A stretch of 64,000 bases of DNA, taken from positions 3,663,047 to 3,727,046 of the forward strand of contig NC_087388.1 of the NCBI RefSeq assembly GCF_963675165.1, given 5' to 3'. A program made the position numbers and the translations under genes. Below are positions 24,201-38,536 of this stretch, one piece after another (the first letter of the stretch is position 1; each line of letters starts with the position of its first letter). Below the pieces are notes generated by a model. That model searched no databases. It had not been told where the DNA came from and was given only the letters and a program-made list of their open reading frames with translations. This stretch comes from Halichondria panicea (taxonomy: Eukaryota; Porifera; Demospongiae; Suberitida; Halichondriidae).

Positions 24201-27200
24201 TGGATTTGCAAAATAAAGCTTCGTTCTCGAGTTATACCTAGTTTTGCTTACTTGGAATGCCATTGCAGCCTTTTTAAAAGAGTCCGTAGCAAAACTTGTT
24301 CACCGAGTGTTGCTACTCTACTTAGTAGTTAGCTCTGCACTAGAACGCTAGCTATTGGTAGCTGCAAGAGTGAGAAGAGAGCTGCAAGGCTCTGCTGACT
24401 TGCAGCCATTAATTTTAGACTTGAACTTTTGGCATCGATCGTTTTTAACAACAATCATGGCCGATCATTACCCACTCTTTGAGTTTCCCTGTGATTCTGG
24501 ATTCTGCATGCAGCAAAATTAAAAATGTTCATCATGATAATTATAATCAATGTGTGTATAAAACTAGCTATTAGTAGCTTTATGTTATGTAGCTTTGGCA
24601 CCTGCACCGAGGCATCAGCACCCACGGTGCTTTCATTAGATTTAGCATTCCACGTATACAATTGTTACCAAGCAACGTACCGGGTCTCGTTCAAGGATGT
24701 TTATGCCCTCCCTCACCATTTGAGATTAGGTGATGACCAGCTTGAAACTCGAGTACATGAATTAAGTACTGTGAAACTATTACATGTACATGTATGTCTG
24801 AGTGGACAAAAATATTCATATACCTGACATAATCAACAGAACCATGCCTGTATTGGGTGTCCTGTGTCAGGGACTCTATAGAATGTTTCCGGGTGAGGGA
24901 AAATAGCAACAATGCAGCAGAGCAGCAGGGTGTAATTAATGCATCCATGTACACGTATACAACGTAAGGTACATGTAATCCAGGCCATTACAATAGGAGA
25001 AGATTGATGCCCTTGAAGTACTTGGTGCTGATGTGAGACCCGTGCCTGCCGTTCCTTTTGACAACCCCAAGAACTATAATCATCAGGTACTTTGTCTATA
25101 GATACTTGAGCGGTTGTTTAGTAAAATTGAATTGGTAGCTAGCTGTGTTGATATACAGCATTGCCACTACATATTTTTCGACCATTTAGGCTAGAGAATA
25201 TGCCGAGTCACTTGACAATGCAGTTTGGACTAATCAGTTTGACAATACAGCTAACAGGAGAGCTCACTTTGAGACAACAGGGCCAGAGATTTGGGCACAA
25301 ACAGGTGCATCGTTGGTGTCTGTTAATTGTCTGCATAATATGAGTCTCTTTTAATCAAATTTCAATTGCTTTGACCACAAATACTATTGCAATATGTTAC
25401 AAGTTGCTAGGATTACCTGGGAAAGCAAAAATTGAAACAAGCGAGCGGGGAGAGCCATTAATAGGCATAATTATGTCAATTCATCACAATGTCGTCTTTG
25501 TAGACGGTAAGGTGGATGCTGTGACATTTGCTACTGGGACTGGTGGAACATTAGCTGGTGTATCAATGTTTTTGAAAAGCAAGAATCCAAAAATCAAGGC
25601 AATCTTAGCAGACCCTGATGTGAGTATAATTATAATGCTCAACCAAGTTGAGAATACATGTAGCAAGTTTGAAATGCTTTAAATTTGTGAAACGTAGAAT
25701 AAGGAGTTAAGTTTACACGACTGTATCTGTATAATTATATTATTATATGTAACGTACAGTATGCTCATTCGGTACAGACGTCAGTGGCAGCTAGTACAGT
25801 TGGTTTTATTTTCACCGGATCTGAATAAGTGCCTATCTTGATTAAGATTATTGCCAGGTGTTTAGTAGCCAATAGGATGTAAAAACCTGTACATCTGGAT
25901 CTAAATGATAAACACACTCTTGATGGAATACCGCTCCTGTTTAAACATCAGGCCCTGGAACCTCAATAAGAAATAATCCTGGGCAATACGATACACCAAC
26001 AACGTACAATGCTAATTAAACACTTTGGCAGCATATTGATAAAAGAATTATTGTGCATGCATGTGTTATGTATGTATGTATGTGTTGTGCAGGGCAGTGT
26101 TCTTTACAGCTACTTCACAAAAGGCAAACTTGAAAGAACTGAAGGATCATCTATAACTGAAGGTATACTCAATCGTACAAAATTCTGGATACAGAAATAG
26201 CACACTACATGTACAAGAATATTCACACCAGTTGACAGTAATTTCGGCAGCTGTTTATGGTTCATCCTCCATTAGCCTCTTGTAGCGTGGTTCACTGTCT
26301 TCATCTCGTAATGGTGGTAGATCTTCCTCGGTAACTTTTTTGGTACTCTTTAAACTTTTCTCTATGGATTGAATCAAGTTTTTAGCAGCACTATGATTTT
26401 CACCACCTTGTAAATCTTTGGACAAATTGCAATTGCAATACCAACTAATGGTAGATAAAGGAGTATGAGTTGAAGAGCCACTGTAAAGTGTGTGTAGTTG
26501 ACTTCAATGTTGCTGTCTGTCCCTTCCACTACTAATATAAAATGATATAGAGAAATGCCGTTGATAATTGCTAAGTTAGCGAGTAACAGAGAGTCGACCA
26601 CATTGTGCCATCTTTCCTTGTATGGTTGAACTACAGAATGAAGAGCTAATGCACCGATTAGCAGCAGTTCTAGCACAGTATAAAACTCTGTCAAATTTCT
26701 GCAAGCAACAAAAGCTACCAGCGTAGCTAGTCTGTACAAAAAATATAGCCCAGCAAAAAAGCGAAATTCGTCCTTAAAGCAACTTTGGAAGGAATCAAGT
26801 AGCTGTATTGGGATGTATTTTGAGATGCAGTTTACAGGCTTAGCTTCACTTAGTTTGCATAAGGCAAGAATCTTATACGATAAAGGATATAAGATAAGAA
26901 TCAGTGGTGGTGGTATGAGCATAAGACAAACGAACAAAATAGCCGGTATAGCATATTTAAGATGTTCGAGCTCAAATACCTCAAGTTGGCCGCTTCGAAA
27001 AACCACACTCTCGGCATATTCAGGCCCTCTTTTGAACAATTGCATGGGTCCAAGGATTTGAATCGAAACACGGGCACATTGTGAGTAGCACATCACAAAG
27101 AATGTTGTTAGTCCATGTATAGTTGCAGATCTGAGTGATTTAGGACGTAGGCACTTGAACACCTTTCTAATTTTTGATTGGCTCATTACAAAAATGCAAA

Positions 27201-30047
27201 TGAGCACCAGTACTAAGGCATAGGCAATAGTCACGTACTTGAAGGCCATTGCATCGAGGACTTTTGCATTTCTCCATAGACAGAACGACATTTGTTCAAT
27301 ACTAAAAAACTCAAAGTTGAAAAATCGATAAATTAGTCTATAAAATGCTATGACAAATTTCTGCTCGGATGGAACGTGTCTGACTACACCATTACCGTGA
27401 ACTGCTAGTGAGTCTTGCAACTGTGCAAATAGTATGAAACCATTCAGTGCACCACATGTAAAGCTTACATTCGAAACCATGACTACTACGAACATAATTG
27501 TTAACGGGATCAACTCAGAAATCAGGTAAAACAGTATCCCGAGATTACACAGTGTATTTGATGTGCACATGTAAGTGTAAGAATGGTAACTCACAGAGTA
27601 GTTCGGCCGACATTCTCCACACAACACTCCTTGTCTTCTGCTCCCACAAATATACTCCTCCAACTCATCTTCATTCTCTGGAAGTGCTTGATTAAACGTG
27701 TCGTTGTAAGTGCAGAATCCGAGAGGGCAGTTGCCAGTGCAAATTGATCCATCACTACATTTTCCAACCCAGTATCCTCGGAGAACGTATGCTCTGGTTG
27801 AATCGCACTTGTAGATACCATTGTATTGTAAAGCTTTACACTCGCATGGCTCAGAACCAAAACCAGGCGGACATGAATCATTTCGTTCACTCAGACAGTT
27901 TCCGAATGAGCAATCTTTCTTCTGAGCATTGGTAAGAGCTTCACCAGTACATCTTGTTATTAGTGCGGCAATGTAGACAGTTAGAGCAACTCTAAGCATT
28001 TTACTTCGATTTTCCTTGAGTACCACCAGCTAGTGATGCAAACGTACAATTTAGGATCTGTTCACTGTTGTGGCTGCTTACACTCGATCGATTGCAATTG
28101 CTCTAATGGAGTGTTTGTGTATTTTTGTTACCACAGACTCTTCGGTTTCAAATTTGATAACCTATGATAAACAATCTGAAATCCCCAACTCCCAGAGTTA
28201 TAAATGGGAAGGTGTACAACAATACCTTGTAATTGTGTTTGCTAATCATTACTAGTGTATGTTTACTTGCGACAAGATTATGTAAACGTTGATTGCATCC
28301 AGTTTCATTATCATTTCTCAATAATTATGGTCCCACAGGAATTGGCCAGGGTAGAGTGACAAATAACATGCAAGGAGCCCCAATAGACGATGCTCTACAC
28401 ATCAAGGACCCTGATGTGGTGGCTATGGTTTGTGAATGTTTTAATCCATACCCGTAATTTTACACACTCATTTTACTGATATGGCAATTAAGCATAATTA
28501 CTTTGTTGAAACAAAATGCTAGAGAGCAATTTTATCTTGAGGTTTCCCATTCCCATAGTTATAGCAGACCACCCATTTATATACGTACTACATGTACAAC
28601 CTGCAAAATCTCCAGACAATATTGCTTTAGATTCCATCATACCAGAGTCCATAAGGCCAAGCTTGTTACCTCAACCAGCAATCCAGAGATACAAATGTAG
28701 CTCGACTGTCCACATAATTTATAACAGCATCATAATTATTATGGCCACTATAAATAGCTTAAATAGCTTTATGTGTAATGTAAACTATACAGTATACGTT
28801 GAGTATAAGAAGTGACCTGGTGCTTAATTAGTCATCATGTCTTTTGTTTCAATCTCAACGCATGCACGTCACCCCTGCACCACACACACACATTTCTAGA
28901 CATTTTATCTCCTTCACGAGGAAGGGTTTTTTGTGGGAGCATCGTCTGGGTTGAATGTTGCTGCTGCTGTACAGGTGAATAATTAAGTACCACTAATTAC
29001 GCTTGTAAGGCTTTATGTGTACAAAAAACAACAATAATACTGGTGCCATAATTATTTGAGTGTCTGCTTTAATTCAGATGTTGTTTAACGTACTGCTTGA
29101 TTCTGTGACTCCATGTACTTTGCAGGTTGCTAGGAAAATGGGTCCAGGACACACTATAGTCACATGTCTTTGCGATAGTGGACAGGTATGTAACGTAATT
29201 GCACTCACTATTCACAATAATTATTTCTTCTCTGCAGCGATATTTTGCAAGACTTTTTAATCGAAAGTGGATGGAAATGAAAGGTATTTTAGAGCACTAC
29301 GTAACAACTAGAGCACTAAAGTGCTAAGCCCTCAGTGGTTGTGTAGGACCTATTTGTATGTCTCACAACCAGAGTGCATAATACATGTAACAGCAAGGAC
29401 GCCCGTTAGTAGCAGCTGGCAAACTGATACTGAAATTCATGGCAAGTGAGAGTGGCATTTTAGTGGTGCATTTTTAGTGGTGCATGTCAGATATGCAGAC
29501 AACTTTTTATGCTGCCTCACTGATTACAATGAATTATGGTGTCATTCCCATAAAAACGGGTGGCTCCACGTTGCTGTTTTGCGCACGTGTAGTTAAGTGC
29601 CTCAAAGTAAAGCCGCATATACTGTATAGCGTGTATATTTCGAGGGTATAAAATTAATGTTTGCGGTTTTCGCTGATTAAGCATGTACCGCGAACATTTA
29701 CACCTAGTATCACATGCATGCATGCTGCAGAAAGGCTGCTATTCCGCGAAAGTTTATACCCTCGAAATATACCCAATCTATGAACTCTATAGGCAATAAG
29801 CAAGTTCAGTTTCTTAGCTTTTATGAAGCCTATATATACATGTAATAATTATGCCAAAATCTGCCACAATTACTTGTATTTTGAGGCTATATCAATCGCA
29901 GCACTTTTGGTATCCTGGCAAGCATACGTACAGGCTCAGAATCACAAATACACTGACCGACTACTACATGTATATAACTCTGAATACTTTTTTTTTACAG
30001 GATTGGTGGAATGTGTTCCAGAACAGTACAGGTGCTCACTGCGGTGA
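21256..30047 (+). CDS. Cysteine synthase, mitochondrial fungal-type (PLP enzyme)
   Basis: Thirteen exons: 21256-21327, 21784-21824, 23590-23726, 23847-23971, 24997-25086, 25190-25304, 25504-25619, 26093-26162, 28339-28427, 28900-28974, 29126-29185, 29238-29283 and 30001-30047, giving 360 aa. The protein is a fold-type II PLP enzyme of the cysteine synthase/CBS family. Lys69 in NPGGSVKDR should bind PLP; TAGNTG (96-101) is the substrate loop and GTGGT (205-209) the phosphate-binding loop. The first exon ([11 protein letters not shown]...) is a basic amphipathic presequence, suggesting mitochondrial import. [24 protein letters not shown] and [17 protein letters not shown] match the cys-12/cysteine synthase 2 subgroup known from fungi rather than animal CBS; neither a haem-binding N-terminus nor CBS pair is present. 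Intron 8 (26163-28338) contains a complete antisense gene. Confidence 0.9.
21388..21622. mobile_element. CCGTATAGC-family MITE with nested foldback
   Basis: The left end CCGTATAGCAGGTAATTCCC begins near 21391 and a degraded right end (CGCTATACGTA) is near 21610. Inside, 21550-21609 is a hairpin: TAGTCTCGCGAGCAGCCG pairs with GACTGCTGCTTGCGAGACTA. It lies in intron 1 of the cysteine synthase gene. Confidence 0.5.
22000..22249. mobile_element. pogo-like MITE, ACTCTCGCTATTCCGG variant
   Basis: The left end TAGACTCTCGCTATTCCGG and a decayed right end GACCGGATTAACGACAGTCTA resemble the pogo-type TIRs seen at 2504-2811. A related copy begins at 32030 (CAGTAGACTCTCGCTAATCT). It lies in intron 2 of the cysteine synthase gene. 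Confidence 0.55.
22267..22476. mobile_element. CCGTATAGAGGG-family MITE
   Basis: The left end ACCGTATAGAGGGTGATTTT and the right end AAATTACCTGCTATACGGTA are inverted repeats. ACCACGAATATTTTACC-like motifs are repeated inside. It belongs to the family at 19430-19699 and lies in intron 2 of the cysteine synthase gene. Confidence 0.75.
24047..24637 (+). repeat. Dispersed repeat 'family A', second full copy
   Basis: It starts TGCCTCGGTGCGCATGCGCA and ends ACCCACGGTGCTTTCATT. It matches 330-845 along its length, including the TGTGTGTGTG tract (24093-24115) and the GGCACCTGCACCGAGGCATC end. It sits in intron 4 of the cysteine synthase gene. Confidence 0.75.
26374..28026 (-). CDS. Multipass membrane protein with Cys-rich ectodomain, nested gene
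   Basis: This is an intronless 550-aa protein, entirely inside intron 8 of the cysteine synthase gene and on the opposite strand. A later Met (27999, [14 protein letters not shown]) starts a clear signal peptide and is the better start. Residues ~30-160 form a Cys-rich ectodomain (about 20 cysteines, e.g. [27 protein letters not shown]). Then come roughly eight to nine hydrophobic segments, a basic loop ([19 protein letters not shown]) and the conserved C-terminal core [10 protein letters not shown] ... [14 protein letters not shown]. The LCxECxPxY and QPYKxRWxN signatures recur in the frameshifted gene at 57161-58863. I do not recognise a named family; the architecture (Cys-rich head, polytopic membrane part) suggests a receptor or channel-like surface protein. 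The intronless structure suggests retroposition or a single-exon family. Confidence 0.85.
   Translation of the reverse strand: MVLKENRSKMLRVALTVYIAALITRCTGEALTNAQKKDCSFGNCLSERNDSCPPGFGSEPCECKALQYNGIYKCDSTRAYVLRGYWVGKCSDGSICTGNCPLGFCTYNDTFNQALPENEDELEEYICGSRRQGVLCGECRPNYSVSYHSYTYMCTSNTLCNLGILFYLISELIPLTIMFVVVMVSNVSFTCGALNGFILFAQLQDSLAVHGNGVVRHVPSEQKFVIAFYRLIYRFFNFEFFSIEQMSFCLWRNAKVLDAMAFKYVTIAYALVLVLICIFVMSQSKIRKVFKCLRPKSLRSATIHGLTTFFVMCYSQCARVSIQILGPMQLFKRGPEYAESVVFRSGQLEVFELEHLKYAIPAILFVCLMLIPPPLILILYPLSYKILALCKLSEAKPVNCISKYIPIQLLDSFQSCFKDEFRFFAGLYFLYRLATLVAFVACRNLTEFYTVLELLLIGALALHSVVQPYKERWHNVVDSLLLANLAIINGISLYHFILVVEGTDSNIEVNYTHFTVALQLILLYLPLVGIAIAICPKIYKVVKIIVLLKT
29619..29782. mobile_element. 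CCGTATAGC-family MITE
   Basis: ACTGTATAGCGTGTATATTT at the left and GAAATATACCCAATCTATGA at the right form a decayed TIR pair. The interior has GAGGGTATAAAATTAATGTT and a matching TTATACCCTCGAAA. It lies in the last intron of the cysteine synthase gene. Confidence 0.6.
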
Positions 30048-31133
30048 TTTCATATTGAATGCATTTTTAAAGACTTTACATCTTCAACGGTGTTGTGCTA
30101 TTTTTGTACATGGATGTCTATATCAATTATTTCATTAGAAAGATGTAATAATATAATTATGATATACATGTATCGTATTGAGTAAAAGTATGAACTTTTG
30201 GGCAAGACAAAAATTTAAACGATTTAGCTCAACATGTGGCAAAAATTCCTTCCTGGCTGGTAATTGATGCCATGACCTTCATGACCTTGTAAAAATGCGT
30301 GCAAAAGTTGAATTTTCAGAGAAAGTGGTGCCATGTCTGTTTGAGCTTGCCATCTGAGCTGTCATTCTATTGTCTACTTTGATCACTCTAGAGCAACGTA
30401 CATTAAAGCAAACCAAAAACAAATGCACTGGCTGTTGCTGCAGGAGTAGTATTTGGAACCAAAGCGATTAGTCTGTTTACACAATTTCCTCAAGAGTAAA
30501 TCATGCTAATCTTAGAAGCTGGACGATTTCGTGACGAAGCACTTTTGTTCTGAATAACAGCCAGTGCATAATTTTATTTACAATGTAGAGACTGTACTAG
30601 CGTAGAAGCTAGTGGAAAGATCGAATTTTGCTGATCAATTATAACTGGATGACATAATATTATTGCACCAAAATACAACGTTCCTTTAAATGGCTGATAC
30701 CATATAGCAGGTTGTTTTCGAGGATTGACCCAAAAACAAATTTAGTGCCTCGAAAATTAGTATTAAAAACCTCTCCAATGTAGGGGGCACCACAATATTT
30801 TAGCTAACTAGTTCACATTAATTTTTGTAACACTTACAGTATGCTATAGTATATATATATCTACTTCTGATTGAAATGAGTGTTGCAAGCGTGCGCTTGC
30901 TATAATTATGCCTCTCGCCATGTTTTTGCTTTCACTCTATATTAAAAGTATATTATAGAGTGTGAATAATTTGCAATGTTTGCAAAGTTGCATATGTTTC
31001 ACAAGAAAGGGGTGTCATATCCCTCGTTCGGCTACGCCTCGAGGCATAATTATAGTAAACAATAATTATATCATGGAAACTGTGGTAAATGTTTATTTAA
31101 AGTCATAATTCCTGAGGGTTAGCTATAATTATG
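30048..31133. other. Convergent intergenic spacer
   Basis: About 1.1 kb between the cysteine synthase stop and the Csk-like stop. It has a 17-bp inverted pair (AATGCACTGGCTGTT near 30421 and AACAGCCAGTGCATAA near 30556) and a decayed left end of a CCGTATAGC-family MITE (ACCATATAGCAGG near 30700). 30905-31050 contains a family A-like remnant ending TTCGGCTACGCCTCGAGGCA. No gene is supported. Confidence 0.5.
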
Positions 31134-34453
<3,320 letters not shown>

Positions 34454-34466
34454 ATCATCAACTGTC

Positions 34467-36597
34467 CTGCAAATAAATGGGGTTTAACTCTGCTAAACAC
34501 TAAATTATAATTATGCACGTTGATAAAAGCTGAATTCCTGGTGATATTCAGTTCATGTAGTAGTTCTACGTACTATACAAAATCATGCATGCATGCACGA
34601 CCTAGAATTATGGAGACCAGAGCGCTACAGCCTACAGATAGATTCTTCAATAACCTAGGAAGAATTGTATGAACTACCTAAAATAATTTTGAAAAAAATT
34701 AATTGACCTACATAATTATTATAGATCTATAATAGCTCCACACATGCATGCAGGGGAATAGCTAGGTACCTTTTGATAAATGAACTATAGCTCCTCTTCC
34801 AAACTTAGCTCTCTTAGATATTCTTGTTATATGTTGCAGTGACTGTGGTGATCTATAATTACAAATTTATACATTATAGTTATATATATCTGATAGATAG
34901 TTATTTTTACAGCATTGAGAATTGTATTGAGTTTTCTGAATACCCGTAAGTAGAAATAGTTGACAAAACATAGCAATGATTCAAATAACTTTGGGACTTG
35001 ACTCTACATGTGAGTGCGATATCTAGTACCTATGCAGTCACACCTACAATTTCTCGGGATTTAACATAATCAAGCTTCTTTCGCTTTCAGTAGATACATT
35101 TTTTACACTTTCACAGCTCAGGCCCGACTCGATCAGAATTAGAGGTAGATCTATATCAGAATGATAATGTTGCTATACGTATATATGCAGCCCCGTTTAC
35201 ACCAGGCCTTTAATCCAAACTTGTTTACCCTACGAAAATTACCCGCTATACGATAATGTGAAAGTTGACACAACTGTATTGCAGATCATGCAGAACAAAG
35301 TATTGGATATGGATACAAACAAAACATAGGCCGGCCTGCACCATGATTAATTTTCACATGCATGCAATTGAATAGATCGACACGTTGCTCATTTCACATC
35401 GTATAAGTGAGGAGGTGTTTTGAAATGTGTACAGACCTCAGTGATGTCCTCGAGGCTTCTTGACAGGTCCAGTCTAGCTAGTGAAAACTTGGTGTGACTC
35501 AGTTAATGTATTTGATGTTGAATTATCAAACTGAATGTGTACAGACCTCAGTGATGTCCTTCACAAGTACAGTCTAGCTGGTGAAAACTTGGTGTGGCCA
35601 ACAACCCAGAAAGGAGAGGGTGGTGTCAGTGTTACAGTTGGTCAACGTGCGCCACAGCAGGTACTGTACCATCGTGATGTTTTTGTTTTGGTCTGAACAG
35701 TTTGATGGCGACTGCATAGAAATACTGTCTTCTCTTCTTTAAACCTGTATATATAATTATAATACCGTAATTACAAGCCAGAAAAAATTTATTCCACTTC
35801 TGAGGGGCGTATTTTTTAGTGTTCAGTCCAACTGGCTGGTGTCGCTATAATTAACAGCTAGTGCATGCATGTAGATATTTTAGAGAAAAAGGGCGTGGTC
35901 TAGCTCAGTTTCACTTGCTAGCAGTCCCTGGCGGGAGGTCGGGTTGCAAGCTTATCTGGGATTTGTCCTGCTGCATTATGTAACACTGCTATGAATATTG
36001 TTATTCTCAACCAACTTGATGACGTGTAGACCACAGCATACACGGCATGCGGTTTCGCAACTAGATACAAACGGAAGTGTAACCAAGCACATGAAAAATG
36101 CTTCAATCTGATGGGGCGCCACTATAGTGGCTATAGTGGCGCTAGAACAAAATCCCAGATAGGCTTGCAACCCGACCTCCCGTCAGGGACGGTCGGGCCA
36201 CGCCCAACTAATGTGAGTGCTAAAAATAATAGGTATAATTATAGGTTTTTAATACCAGGTAGGTATGGTTCCGAGGAACTCACCTAGGCCAGGTTCTTGA
36301 AGTAGGTAGTGTAACAACTATAACAACCATGTTTTCCCCCTTGCCACAGTTTCCCCCCGCTTCGTCCTGCGTCACAGAGGAAAATTGCATGGCCTGGGAG
36401 GATTGCCTCTTCTTCATTACTTTTAATATCAGGCTCAGGTTGAGGATTTAGGTAGCATTAAATGTCACTCCAGGACCCATGTTACATGTAATTATGATGG
36501 GATGGGTTTGCAAGGCGTGGCTTAATTTATCCACACAAAGCATTAATTTTTGTAGGTGTGTCTGTCAGTCAATTTTAGATATCTGAGGCATGCTGTA
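34467..36597. other. Gene-poor spacer with repeats
   Basis: This is 2.1 kb between the divergent Csk-like and EBP-like genes. 34775-34860 on the minus strand contains an exon-like segment with a GT donor (AAAAGGTACCT) but its phase does not fit the Csk-like frame. 35225-35253 is a right-end MITE fragment (GAAAATTACCCGCTATACG). 35432-35502 and 35541-35608 are a tandem duplication (GTGTACAGACCTCAGTGATG ... GTGAAAACTTGGTGTG). The second unit stays open into a possible donor at 35660 and might be a 5' exon, but I cannot assign it. Confidence 0.45.
35891..36207. mobile_element. Foldback element with nested palindrome
   Basis: The left arm GGGCGTGGTCTAGC ... GGGAGGTCGGGTTGCAAGCT (35891-35970) pairs with the right arm AGGCTTGCAACCCGACCTCC ... 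GGCCACGCCC (36147-36207). Just inside the right arm, 36115-36142 is a palindrome GCGCCACTATAGTGGCTATA with its complement. No coding capacity was seen. Confidence 0.7.
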
Positions 36598-38328
36598 ATG
36601 TCTCATTTGACGTACCCCAACCTTGCTAGACTAGAGAACTTCACTGAAAGACATCTCAACTACACTGGGATCACTTTGGAAGGATGGTGGCATGGTCCAA
36701 ATATTGTTGTCAGCTTAGCTATCTTCATTGCCTGTATGCTAACTGGAGGGCTGCCCAGGAAAGGATGCAGGCTTGAAGGACTCTGGCTCCTCATTAACAT
36801 TATCATCATCCATCCTATGGATCTGTGAGTTTCATGTGAACGGAGAAAACTTGGTGTGATGATTCATAGCAGCTTTTGCCTTCAGCATGACATTCTACTT
36901 TGTGTTAATTCACAGTTTTGTGGGTGGCTTCGGTGTTGGTCCTAAGTATCTTGTGGATGAGTATGCTGTGCTGGACAGCCGCTACTGGGTGCTCCAGGAC
37001 CCCATGGTCATGTGGGTGTGCTATCTAGAGTTTTTCGTCATGTTACCTCTTGAGTATATCTGGTACATGGCCCTGCAGAAAAGGCACTGGAGCAGACACT
37101 ACTGGGTGATTGTCACAGGTAAGGCCACTCCAAGTGATACTCTGGTTTCTGGTCCACCGCCCGCATCAGATTTTATTCTTGGATTTCTATCTCATTATTG
37201 GATTTCTATCTCATTATTTCTACTACACATGCGCAGAATGGTCCATGTGGTGTGAGATAATGATCATTTGCAAAATAATGAGATTCATAAGGTGAAATTG
37301 ATAATGACACAATGAGAAAAGCCGCCCGCCCGCACCGCATGCAATTAGAAAAACTTCAGGACCAGAAACCAGAGTGTCACTTGGAGTGGCCTAATCAGCT
37401 TAAGAATAACCTTATGATTTGAAACACATCTGGTGTATTTACAGTCCTGAGTATAAATTATACATACATGTAACAGTGTATTTAGTTGAGCCACTTCAGG
37501 CACGTTCCAGTTGGTGGGGACCGTCTTCTACATGGGAGTGGAGGTGACTGAGGGTTTCAAGCACATGGCTCTCTCGGTGAGTACATTTCAATCATTTTTC
37601 GCTCTAAAAGCTAAGTCTATGAAAGTTATGTTAGTCCATGTTCTGTGGACCGATGTACTTTATGAAGACTGTTTTTCTGTACATTAATAGTGATCATATG
37701 ATCATATTAAATTTTATCATAGTGCCAAAAGACTTGCTACTGTATAGCGATAAATTTCGTGCGATGCAAAACCACCCACTACATGAAATGGCCAAGAGCT
37801 GTTTTCTAATGTCTATAATTGATCGATGTGCTTGGCCATAATTATGAGTTTGGCCATCAAAAAAGGTGGTCAAAGCACCCAGGACTGGAGGTCCTAAATA
37901 AACCCCTAAACATAGCCACATTTGTAATAATGGCTGAAAACTTGCCAAAAAGTGATTGTTATACAAGGGTGCCATGTACAAGTATCAATAATCAATAATC
38001 CTATACTATAATTATATCAGGATTTCTTTCAGGATTTTGTATGAGTGGGTGAAAATATGGTTCCAAATATTAAGCAGGTGAACATTTCAAGCGGGTGAAA
38101 ATTGACCTAGCTGCTAACCAGTACTGAAATAAACCCCACTATTATGCGTTCTGTACTGTTTTCCCCACATAGAGCTGGCCCCCTTCCTTCAATTCGTATC
38201 TGGACCTGAAATACTTTTACTTTGTGTTCATCTTCCTCAATGGCATCTGGATAGCTATCCCACTCTACTATTACTATGAGGTGTACAAGAGGCTTGGAAA
38301 GGCTCTCTCCAAGTACAAGCTAGACTGA
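36598..38328 (+). CDS. EBP-like EXPERA-domain protein (sterol isomerase family)
   Basis: Four exons: 36598-36824, 36886-37118, 37500-37576 and 38173-38328, giving 230 aa, exactly the usual EBP length. EBP is an ER membrane enzyme that shifts the sterol double bond from C8 to C7. The fit to EBP is seen in the N-terminal YPNLARLENF, the IH pair at 84-85, LDSRY (105-109) and the last helix YFYFVFIFLNGIWIAIP, which keeps the Asn and Trp that face the substrate. There are four or five hydrophobic segments. Two acidic residues central to the human mechanism do not align simply: the position matching Glu80 is Gly89, and the match to Glu122 needs a four-residue insertion (Glu124). It may be an active EBP variant or an EXPERA paralogue with another ligand. 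The start Met is the first one giving the conserved N-terminus. Confidence 0.85.
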
Positions 38329-38536
38329 AGTAAGAAGCGTCCATAGAGTTAACACAAGTCCCATTGTGTTTTGTGTAGTGAACAATTTATTTTTTTAGAA
38401 TGAAAAAATATTGTTTTTTATAGTGAGTTATTACACAACTAACAACGTAAAAAGGATAAAATATTAATAAGAATTAAATACTGCATAAAATTATATCTAT
38501 AATGTATGCACTGTAGAAAGGAGTGGAGTGGCATGT

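Noticed and set aside
34775-34860. Possible first exon of the Csk-like gene on the minus strand
   Set aside because: It has an acceptor- and a donor-like site, but the donor leaves the wrong phase for the next exon; an ATG in 34453-34451 already gives a full frame.
35541-35660. Exon-like segment on the plus strand upstream of the EBP-like gene
   Set aside because: Open and followed by GGTACTG, but one half is a tandem duplicate of non-coding sequence and the EBP-like protein already begins at its usual N-terminus.
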